From positions 1-8,690 of the forward strand of contig CAZWVM010000153.1 of the NCBI GenBank assembly GCA_964637705.1: a DNA stretch of 8,690 nt. Reading direction: 5' to 3'. Source of the stretch: CAZWVM01 sp964637705. GTDB lineage: Bacteria; UBA8481. The number at the start of each line of letters is the position of its first letter. The stretch's first letter is position 1. A model generated the notes under the pieces. It saw only the letters and a list, made by a program, of their open reading frames with translations. It was not told the origin of the DNA and did not search any database. Both the position numbers and the translations under genes were made by a program. Shown piece after piece: positions 1-5,913 of the stretch.

Positions 1-4
1 CCTC

Positions 5-1270
5 TCAACTCCACTCATCTTCGCACTCCATTTCCGTCCTCAGCATGTCGCTGTACGTCTCCCGTCGCCTCACGAGCCGCGCCCGTTCCCCGTCCACAAG
101 GACCTCCGCGGCGCGCGGCCGCAGATTGTAGTTGGAGGACATCGCCATCCCGTACGCGCCCGCGGCCAGGACCGCCAGCACGTCGCCGCGCGCGGGCAGG
201 GGCAGCGTGCGCCCCTTCGCCAGGAAGTCGCCGGTCTCGCAGACCGGGCCCACGATTTCGCAGACCGTCTCCGTCCTCCCCTCCACCCGCTCCGCGTGCC
301 GGATCGGGTGGTGCGCGTCGTAGAAGGCGGGGCGGATCAGGTCATTCATCGCCGCGTCGACGATCACGTAGCGGTGGATCGGCGTCTCCTTCACGTAGTG
401 CACGCGCGTCACGAGGGCGCCGGCGGTGCCGACCACGGAGCGGCCGGGCTCGAGGATGACACGGCAGCCGGAAGCCTCGAGGAAGGGGCCGACCGCCTTG
501 CCGAGCTCGGCGGGCGCGGGCGGAACGTCCCCGGTGTAGTCGATGCCCAGCCCGCCTCCGATGTCCATGAAGCGGATCGACGTCCCGAGATCGCGCACCT
601 CCTTCGCCACCCGCATCACCTTCTCCACGGCCTGCACGAAGGGCTTGATCTGCGTGATCTGGGATCCGATGTGGCAGTGGATGCCCACGGCCGAGACGTT
701 CTTCATCGCGAGTGATGCGCGGTAGGCCTCGAGGGCCGCCTTGATGTCGAGGCCGAATTTCGACTCCTTCTTGCCCGTCGAGATGTAGGCGTGCGTGCGG
801 GGGTCGACGTCCGGGTTCACGCGCACCGCGAAGGGCGCGACGCGGCCCAGGCGGCCGGCGACGGCATCGAGCAGCTGCAGCTCGGGGATCGATTCCACGT
901 TGAAGAGCAGGATCCCCGCCCGCAACGCCTCCTCCATCTCCGCCTCCGACTTCCCGACGCCGGCGAAGACGACGCGCTCGGCCGGGATGCCGGCGCGCAG
1001 GGCCCGGTTCAATTCGCCCCCCGAGACGATGTCCGCGCCGCCGCCGATGCGGCCGACCTCCTCGAGGATCGCCAGGTTCGGGTTGGCCTTGATGGCGAAG
1101 GCCACGAGCGGGTCGTGCGCGCGGAAGGCCTCCTGGTACGCGAGTACCATGTCGCGCACGGCGTTCAAGGAGTAGACGAAGAGCGGCGTCCCGTACTTCC
1201 GCGCCAGGCGCGCGACCGGCACGCCCTCGCAGTAGAGATCACCGTTATGGTCCGTGAAGGGATTGAGCAT
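5..1270 (-). CDS. lysA: Diaminopimelate decarboxylase (complete)
   Basis: PLP-dependent enzyme that decarboxylates meso-2,6-diaminopimelate to L-lysine in the cytoplasm, the final step of the DAP pathway. With the ATG at 1270 it is 421 aa, normal for the family. Visible motifs of the fold-III (alanine racemase-like) barrel: FAIKANPN with PLP lysine K61; SGGEL at 83-87; GIHCHIGSQ at 196-204; the glycine-rich phosphate loop MDIGGGLGIDY at 235-245; EPGRS at 274-278; CETGD at 344-348 with the catalytic cysteine; AGAYG at 370-374. The frame stays open upstream to 1540, but those residues translate a heptamer array into low-complexity LLTPHSS-like sequence and are not expected to be protein. A second ATG at 1291 would overlap the -10 box, so 1270 is preferred. 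The stop is followed on this strand by GAGAGG at the window edge, which could be a ribosome site for another gene outside the window. Confidence 0.96.
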   Translation of the reverse strand: MLNPFTDHNGDLYCEGVPVARLARKYGTPLFVYSLNAVRDMVLAYQEAFRAHDPLVAFAIKANPNLAILEEVGRIGGGADIVSGGELNRALRAGIPAERVVFAGVGKSEAEMEEALRAGILLFNVESIPELQLLDAVAGRLGRVAPFAVRVNPDVDPRTHAYISTGKKESKFGLDIKAALEAYRASLAMKNVSAVGIHCHIGSQITQIKPFVQAVEKVMRVAKEVRDLGTSIRFMDIGGGLGIDYTGDVPPAPAELGKAVGPFLEASGCRVILEPGRSVVGTAGALVTRVHYVKETPIHRYVIVDAAMNDLIRPAFYDAHHPIRHAERVEGRTETVCEIVGPVCETGDFLAKGRTLPLPARGDVLAVLAAGAYGMAMSSNYNLRPRAAEVLVDGERARLVRRRETYSDMLRTEMECEDEWS

Positions 1271-1309
1271 GATGCGTTTATCATAGCGCATGGAGCGAAG
1301 CGAGGGCAA
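1271..1309 (-). promoter_or_regulatory. Sigma70-like promoter of lysA, near-leaderless
   Basis: Reading the minus strand, TTGCCC (1309-1304) and TATGAT (1285-1280) are separated by 18 bp, matching -35 TTGACA at 4 of 6 positions and -10 TATAAT at 5 of 6. Start of transcription about 7 nt after the -10 box would fall near 1273, leaving only a few bases before the ATG at 1270. No Shine-Dalgarno sequence fits in that space, so a leaderless or nearly leaderless mRNA is inferred. Confidence 0.6.
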
Positions 1310-1313
1310 TAAA

Positions 1314-1397
1314 GAGTGAGGAGTCGGGAGGGGGGAGTCGGGAGTGGGGAGTCGGAAGTGAGGAGTCAGGAGTGAGGAGTGAGGAGTTAGGAGCGAG
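1314..1397. repeat. Tandem heptamer array, consensus GAGTNRG, 12 units
   Basis: Twelve consecutive 7-bp units run without gaps from 1314 to 1397: variants of GAGTGAG, GAGTCGG, GAGTGGG, GAGTCAG, GAGTTAG and GAGCGAG, with one degenerate unit (GAGGGGG at 1328-1334) and one AAGTGAG. Weaker units (GAGGCGG, GAGCGGG) continue to about 1418. One strand is almost purely G/A with T or C at fixed places. The array lies between the lysA promoter and the transporter operon. It is open in several frames and gives spurious repeat peptides such as LLTPHSS. It resembles the short tandem repeats known between genes of many bacteria; its role here is unknown. Confidence 0.9.
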
Positions 1398-1544
1398 GCG
1401 GCACGAGGCGGGAGCGGGATGGTGACGGCGCCGCCGTCGGGCGCGCCGTCCCGAGGAGAAGAGCGCGGTGCCGCGGAATCCCGATACGCCTCGTCCCCAG
1501 CTCCGGACGTCGCACTCTCCTTTCCTTCCCCCCTCTCCATCGGC

Positions 1545-1556
1545 TATGCTCTCCCG
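1545..1556 (+). promoter_or_regulatory. Possible -10 box for the transporter operon
   Basis: TATGCT at 1545-1550 lies 6 nt before the GTG start at 1557, the same arrangement seen for lysA, and would give a leaderless transcript. There is no convincing -35 hexamer 16-18 bp upstream, where the sequence is pyrimidine-rich (TTTCCTTCC), and there is no Shine-Dalgarno sequence before the GTG. This is weak evidence, supported mainly by the parallel with lysA. Confidence 0.3.
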
Positions 1557-2708
1557 GTGAAACGATTCCTCCGTGTCCTCACCTGGCTGGCCGTCCTCGC
1601 CGTCATCGTGGCCGCGCTCATGCTCACGGTCTTCCGTTCCAATCCCGTGCCGGTATCGGTGCACCGTGTCGACCGCGGCGAGGTCGAGTCCCTGGTCGTC
1701 AACTCCCGCGCCGGCACGGTGAAGAGCCGCCAGCGCTCCCAGCTCTCCCCGGGCATCAGCGGCACGGTCGTCGAGATCACGGCGCGCAAGGGCGACACGG
1801 TCGCGGCCGGACAGCTCCTCCTGAGGCTGGACGACGCCGAGGTTCTCGCGCAGGTGAATACCGCGGCGAAGAACCTGGCCGCGGCCGAGGCGGCCGTCCT
1901 CGAGCTGCGGGTGCAATACGACCAGGCCGGGCGCGAGCTCTCCCGGAACCGGCCTCTCGCCGAGCAGGGCGCGATCCCGGCCTCGACCCTGGAGTCGCTC
2001 CAGAGCCGCCGCGACGCGGCGGAAGCCGCGATGGAAGCGGCTCGCGAGCGCGTCAAGCAGGCGCGCGCCCAGCTCGAGTCGAGCCGGACGGTCATGGAGA
2101 AGACGCGCGTCCACGCCCCCTTCACCGGCACGGTCGCGGAGATCTCGACCGAGCTCGGCGAGTGGCTCAGCCCCTCTCCCCCCGGCGTCAACATTCCCGC
2201 CGTCATCGACCTCGTCGACCTCGACTCCCTCTACGTCAGCGCGCCCCTGGACGAGATCGACCTGGCCAAGGTGCGCGAGGGCTTGCCGGTGAGGGTCACG
2301 ATCGACGCGTTTCCCGACAGCGAGTTCCCCGGCCGCGTCCGGAGGATCGCCCCCTACGTGCAGGACCGGCAGGAACAGAACCGTACCTTCGAGGTGGAGG
2401 TCGGTTTCGAGAGCCTCGCCGACGCGCACCTCTTCCGACCCGGGGCCACGGCCGACGTGGAGGTCATCCTCGAGCGGCGCGAGCGCGTGATCCGGATCCC
2501 CACCTACGCGCTCATGGAGGGCGACAAGGTTCTCCTCCTGGAGCGAGGCCGGCTCGTCGCACGGTCGGTGCGGACCGGCCTGAGGAACTGGGAATACACC
2601 GAGATCCTCGAGGGTCTCGCGGAAGGCGACGAGATCGTGACCTCCCTGGACCGCGCCGAGGTGAAGGAGGGGGCCGAGGCCGTCGTTTCCGACGAGCCGG
2701 CGAAGTGA
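1557..2708 (+). CDS. Membrane-fusion (periplasmic adaptor) protein, MacA/HlyD family
   Basis: Adaptor subunit of an ABC-type efflux or lipoprotein-trafficking system, anchored in the inner membrane and reaching into the periplasm. With the GTG start at 1557 it is 383 aa. Domains: one N-terminal membrane helix at about 8-27 behind KRFLR, with no lipobox cysteine; first half of the lipoyl-like domain at about 62-100 (SPGISGTVVEI, KGDTVAAGQLLLRLD); a heptad-rich coiled-coil hairpin at about 100-182; second lipoyl half at about 183-203 (VHAPFTGTVAEI); beta-barrel at about 215-310; membrane-proximal C-terminus to the end. The frame is open back to an ATG at 1419, but that stretch looks non-coding and lies before the membrane anchor, so GTG 1557 is chosen. 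The stop overlaps the next start as GTGA, pointing to translational coupling with the ATPase. The substrate cannot be read from this protein. Confidence 0.9.
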   Translation: MKRFLRVLTWLAVLAVIVAALMLTVFRSNPVPVSVHRVDRGEVESLVVNSRAGTVKSRQRSQLSPGISGTVVEITARKGDTVAAGQLLLRLDDAEVLAQVNTAAKNLAAAEAAVLELRVQYDQAGRELSRNRPLAEQGAIPASTLESLQSRRDAAEAAMEAARERVKQARAQLESSRTVMEKTRVHAPFTGTVAEISTELGEWLSPSPPGVNIPAVIDLVDLDSLYVSAPLDEIDLAKVREGLPVRVTIDAFPDSEFPGRVRRIAPYVQDRQEQNRTFEVEVGFESLADAHLFRPGATADVEVILERRERVIRIPTYALMEGDKVLLLERGRLVARSVRTGLRNWEYTEILEGLAEGDEIVTSLDRAEVKEGAEAVVSDEPAK

Positions 2709-3454
2709 TCCGCCTCGACGGCGTCCGCCGGGAATTCGCGGTGGGCGAGGAGACGGTGCGCGCCCTGCGCGGCGTCTCTCTCACGATCGAGCGTGGCGAA
2801 TACGTCGCGATCATGGGCGCCTCCGGCTCCGGCAAGTCCACTCTCCTCAACATGCTCGGTTGCCTCGACCGCCCTTCCGCCGGCCGCTACACCTTCGAGG
2901 ATCGCGACGTCGGAACGCTCGGCGACAACGAGCTCTCCCGGCTGCGGCAGGAACGGATCGGTTTCGTCTTCCAGTTCTTCCACCTCGTGCCCCGCCTCTC
3001 CGCGATCGAAAACGTCGAACTGCCGATGATCTTTGCGGGTGTCGAGCCGGCGGAGCGGAAGACGCGCATCCGCGCGGCGCTCGACGCCGTCGGGCTTCAC
3101 GGGCGCGCCGCGCACCGCCCGGACCAGCTCTCCGGGGGCGAGCGTCAGCGCGTCGCCATCGCCCGCGCCATCGTCATGAGGCCGGCGCTCCTTCTCGCGG
3201 ACGAGCCGACGGGCAACCTCGACTCGAAGACGGGCCGGGAGATCATCGAACTGCTGGAGTCGATGAACCGGGACGGTCTCACGCTCGTCGTCGTCACCCA
3301 CGATCCCGGCCTGGGCGAGCGGGCGCGCCGGCGCGTGCGACTCGCCGACGGCGAGATCGTTTCGGACGCCCGCGTCGGGGACGCCCGCGTCGGGGACGAT
3401 CGCGTCGGGGACGCCCGCGTCGGGGACGATCGCGCCGCCCGCGATCCGGCCTGA
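2705..3454 (+). CDS. ABC transporter ATP-binding protein, MacB/LolD type
   Basis: Cytoplasmic nucleotide-binding subunit that powers the two permeases downstream. It is 249 aa from a GTG that overlaps the previous stop. Motifs: Walker A GASGSGKST at 38-46; Q-loop Q90 (FVFQFFHLVP); signature LSGGERQRVAIARA at 142-155; Walker B LLLADEPTGNLDSKT at 162-176 with catalytic E167; H-loop H199 in VVVTHD. The DEPTGNLDS wording is typical of the LolD/MacB/FtsE class, which works with FtsX-like permeases. The family domain ends near residue 220. After it comes a low-complexity tail of repeated DARVG/DDRVG units (221-242), encoded by a 15-bp tandem repeat. This tail is not part of the fold and was probably made by repeat expansion. 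No clear ribosome site precedes the GTG. Confidence 0.94.
   Translation: MIRLDGVRREFAVGEETVRALRGVSLTIERGEYVAIMGASGSGKSTLLNMLGCLDRPSAGRYTFEDRDVGTLGDNELSRLRQERIGFVFQFFHLVPRLSAIENVELPMIFAGVEPAERKTRIRAALDAVGLHGRAAHRPDQLSGGERQRVAIARAIVMRPALLLADEPTGNLDSKTGREIIELLESMNRDGLTLVVVTHDPGLGERARRRVRLADGEIVSDARVGDARVGDDRVGDARVGDDRAARDPA
3365..3439 (+). repeat. 15-bp in-frame tandem repeat in the ATPase tail
   Basis: Five units in codon register: GACGCCCGCGTCGGG at 3365, 3380 and 3410; GACGATCGCGTCGGG at 3395; and a final GACGATCGCGCCGCC at 3425. They encode DARVG, DARVG, DDRVG, DARVG, DDRAA. Since 15 is a multiple of three, gain or loss of units keeps the frame. Each full unit has GACG and CGTC flanking four bases, a small inverted repeat, so slippage through hairpins is plausible. 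The array ends 15 bp before the stop codon. Confidence 0.93.
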
Positions 3455-3458
3455 AGGC

Positions 3459-4664
3459 ATGACCGCCTGGGACACCGCGCGCTTCGCGCTGAGGGCCCTG
3501 CGGGGACACCGACTGCGCACCGGCCTCTCCATCCTCGGCGTCGCGATCGGCGTCGCCTCGGTCATCATGCTCACCTCCCTCGGCGAGGGCGCCCGCCTCT
3601 ACGTCACGGGCGAGTTCTCATCGCTCGGGTCCACCCTGATCATCGTCCTGCCCGGCAAGTCGGAGACGACGGGCGGCCTCCCGGTCTTCGGCCGCGCCCC
3701 GAACGATCTGACCATCGAGGACGCCCGGGCGGTGCTCGAGCGCATCCCCAACGTCCGCCTCGTCGCGCCGATCGCGATCGCCTCGATGCAGGCCCGCTCG
3801 GGGGAGACGAAACGCGACTGCATGATCGTCGGCACGACCCACGAACTGGCGCGAATCCGGCGCTACGAACTCTCCGCGGGCCGGTTCCTTCCCGAGGGGG
3901 ACCTCGAGCGCGACGTGCGCGTCTGCGTGATCGGCGCGGCGGTGAAGAAGGATCTCTTCGGCGCGCGAAACGCCCTGGGCGAGCTGGTGGACGTGGGGGG
4001 AAGCCGTTTCCGCGTGATCGGCGTGCTGGCGGCGGGCGGCACGGGCATCGGCGGAAACGTCGACGAGAGCGTATACCTGCCCGTCAGCTCGGTCCTCCGC
4101 ATGCTCAACCGCCGTGGGCTCTTCCGGGTGCTCGTGGAGATCAACTCCTTCGAGCAGATCGGCAGCGCCTCCGAGAGGATCGTCGACCTGCTGGCGGAAC
4201 GGCACGGCGGCGTGGAGGACGTCACGATCTTCACGCAGGACGCGATGCTCGCCACCTTCAACCGCATCCTCTCGATCCTGACCCTCGCCCTGGCCGGCAT
4301 CGCGGCGATCTCCCTGACCGTCGCCGGCGTCGGCATCATGAACGTCATGCTCGTCTCGGTCTCGGAGCGCACCCGCGAGGTGGGGCTCCTGAAGTCCCTG
4401 GGCGCCACCCGGTTCCAAATCTCCGCGGTCTTCCTCGCGGAGGCCTCGCTCCTCTCCCTCCTCGGCGGGCTCGCCGGTCTCGGGATCGGGCTCGCGGCCG
4501 GGGCGCTGCTGCGCCACCTCTACCCGGCCTTCCCGGCCCACCCGCCCGACTGGGCCGTGGCGGCCGCGATCGCGGTGTCGGTCGGCGTCGGCATTCTCTT
4601 CGGCTCGATCCCGGCGCGCCGCGCCGCGCGGCTCGATCCCATCACGGCACTCTCGAGGCGATGA
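3459..4664 (+). CDS. ABC transporter permease 1, FtsX/MacB family
   Basis: Inner-membrane permease of 401 aa, with a start 4 nt after the ATPase stop. Architecture is that of MacB/LolC-type permeases: membrane helix 1 at about 21-41 (LSILGVAIGVASVIML); the MacB periplasmic core domain at about 45-265; then the FtsX domain with helices at about 271-299, 322-349 and 364-384. SERTREVGLLKSLGATR at 302-318 is the conserved cytoplasmic loop following helix 2, and ARRAARLDPITAL at 386-398 is the usual C-terminal ending. It has no ATPase domain of its own, so it depends on the gene upstream. It is clearly paralogous to the next gene. MacB-type systems transmit force to periplasmic substrates or adaptors rather than forming a simple pore. 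Whether this one moves a peptide, an antibiotic or a lipoprotein is unknown. Confidence 0.93.
   Translation: MTAWDTARFALRALRGHRLRTGLSILGVAIGVASVIMLTSLGEGARLYVTGEFSSLGSTLIIVLPGKSETTGGLPVFGRAPNDLTIEDARAVLERIPNVRLVAPIAIASMQARSGETKRDCMIVGTTHELARIRRYELSAGRFLPEGDLERDVRVCVIGAAVKKDLFGARNALGELVDVGGSRFRVIGVLAAGGTGIGGNVDESVYLPVSSVLRMLNRRGLFRVLVEINSFEQIGSASERIVDLLAERHGGVEDVTIFTQDAMLATFNRILSILTLALAGIAAISLTVAGVGIMNVMLVSVSERTREVGLLKSLGATRFQISAVFLAEASLLSLLGGLAGLGIGLAAGALLRHLYPAFPAHPPDWAVAAAIAVSVGVGILFGSIPARRAARLDPITALSRR
4655..4658 (+). promoter_or_regulatory. Ribosome binding site deciding the GTG start of permease 2
   Basis: GAGG at 4655-4658 stands 7 nt before the GTG at 4666. A nearby ATG at 4661 is followed after one codon by TGA in its own frame and cannot be the start. 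The site lies inside the last codons of permease 1, so ribosomes finishing that gene can restart here. Confidence 0.5.
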
Positions 4665-4665
4665 C

Positions 4666-5868
4666 GTGAGAACCTCCGACCTCGTCCGCTTCACCGCGCG
4701 GTCGATCCTCGCCCATCGCCTCCGTTCCTTCCTCACCATGCTCGGCATCGTCATCGGCATCGCCTCCGTCATCCTCCTGACCTCGATCGGCGAGGGCACG
4801 AGGCAGTACATCCTCGCGGAATTCACGCAGTTCGGCTCGAACCTCCTGCAGATCACACCGGGCAAGCAGAAGACGTCCGGACCCGCCGGGGTCTTCGGCG
4901 GGACGACGAACCCGTTGACGATCGAGGACGCGCTGGCGATCGCGCGGGTGCCGGGCGTGGAGCGTGTCATGCCGTCGATCTTCGGGACGGCGGAAGTGCG
5001 GGCCGCGGAGCGGGCGCGCAACGTCTTCGTCTACGGCGTGACGAGCGACGTGCCGGCGGTCTGGAAGTTCGAGGTCCGGCAGGGGCGGTTTCTCCCCGAG
5101 GGTGATCCGCGGCAGGGGGCGGCGGTCTGCGTGCTGGGGCCGAAACTGAAGCGGGAGCTTTTCGGCGAGGAGAACGCCCTGGGGGAGCACGTGCGGATCG
5201 GCGGCGAGCGCTACACCGTCATCGGCATCATGGCGTCGAAGGGCTACCTCCTGGGCTTCGACATCGACGACGCCGCCTACATCCCGATCGGGCGGGCGAT
5301 CCCGGTCTTCAACCGCGACGACCTGATGCAGGTCGACGTCCTCTTCTCGAGCGTCGCCTCCGCGGAGACCGTGAAGCGCGCCGTCGAAGCGCTGCTCGTG
5401 GCGCGTCATCGCGGCGGGGAGGACTTCACGGTCGTCACGCAGACGGAGATGCTCGACACCCTCGACCGCATCATCACGATCGTCAACTACGCGGTCGGAG
5501 GTATCGCCGGCATCTCTCTCGTCGTCGGCGCGATCGGGATCCTCACGATGATGTGGATCTCGGTGAACGAGCGAACGAGGGAAATCGGGCTGGCGAAGGC
5601 GCTGGGAGCGACCCGCGCGCAGGTGCTCTTCATCTTTCTCGCCGAAGCGGCCGTCCTCTCGACGTCCGGCGGCCTTCTCGGGCTCGGAGCGGCCTACGCC
5701 GTCTCGCTCGTCGTCCACCTCGCGGCGCCGGGTTTCCCGCTCGCCACGCCCTTCGCCTTCGTCGCCGCGGCGGTCGGTGTCAGCTTCGCGGTGGGCGTGC
5801 TCTCGGGGGTTCTCCCGGCGCGGCGCGCGGCGGCTCTCGATCCGATCGAGGCCCTGGCCGCGGAATGA
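4666..5868 (+). CDS. ABC transporter permease 2, FtsX/MacB family
   Basis: Second inner-membrane permease, 400 aa, starting with GTG one base after the stop of permease 1. Layout is the same: helix 1 at about 22-40, periplasmic MacB core at about 45-265, then FtsX helices at about 271-300, 321-350 and 361-383. NERTREIGLAKALGATR at 301-317 and ARRAAALDPIEAL at 385-397 are the family motifs. It aligns without gaps to permease 1 over the first 70 residues; over residues 17-48 I count 21 of 32 identical, so the two arose by duplication. The pair probably forms a heterodimer served by one ATPase dimer, though two alternative homodimers are possible. It ends the operon, 45 bp before the convergent P-type ATPase gene. 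Confidence 0.93.
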   Translation: MRTSDLVRFTARSILAHRLRSFLTMLGIVIGIASVILLTSIGEGTRQYILAEFTQFGSNLLQITPGKQKTSGPAGVFGGTTNPLTIEDALAIARVPGVERVMPSIFGTAEVRAAERARNVFVYGVTSDVPAVWKFEVRQGRFLPEGDPRQGAAVCVLGPKLKRELFGEENALGEHVRIGGERYTVIGIMASKGYLLGFDIDDAAYIPIGRAIPVFNRDDLMQVDVLFSSVASAETVKRAVEALLVARHRGGEDFTVVTQTEMLDTLDRIITIVNYAVGGIAGISLVVGAIGILTMMWISVNERTREIGLAKALGATRAQVLFIFLAEAAVLSTSGGLLGLGAAYAVSLVVHLAAPGFPLATPFAFVAAAVGVSFAVGVLSGVLPARRAAALDPIEALAAE

Positions 5869-5890
5869 GCGGCAGCACCGGCACCGTCTC

Positions 5891-5907
5891 CGCGCCACCC
5901 TTGCGCG
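5891..5907. terminator. Weak hairpin in the convergent gap
   Basis: CGCGC (5891-5895) and GCGCG (5903-5907) are perfect complements around a 7-nt loop in the 45-bp gap between two converging genes, where a bidirectional terminator would be expected. The stem is only 5 bp and has no T-run on either side, so this may be chance in GC-rich sequence. Confidence 0.2.
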
Positions 5908-5913
5908 TCCTCG

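Noticed and set aside
1464..1475. CGCGGTGCCGCG palindrome as an operator between the divergent genes
   Set aside because: Five-base GC-only arms are common by chance here, and it is not placed over either promoter candidate.
1271..1540. N-terminal extension of lysA to a 511-residue protein
   Set aside because: The added residues translate the heptamer array (LLTPHSS-like) and the promoter; DAP decarboxylases start close to the NPF/GDLY region, matching ATG 1270.
1281..2429. 382-residue open frame on the minus strand opposite the fusion protein
   Set aside because: Composition is Asp/Arg/Gly/His-rich with no family motifs, and it also runs into the heptamer array. The opposite strand encodes a recognisable adaptor.
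3365..3439. CRISPR-like array
   Set aside because: Units are 15 bp and contiguous without spacers, in codon register within a gene.
3618..5021. 467-residue minus-strand open frame spanning both permeases
   Set aside because: Antisense of conserved permease sequence, with no motifs or hydrophobic segments. Long antisense frames are expected at this GC content.
4642..5898. 418-residue minus-strand open frame opposite permease 2
   Set aside because: Arg/Asp-rich shadow with no recognisable domain; permease 2 on the other strand is strongly supported.
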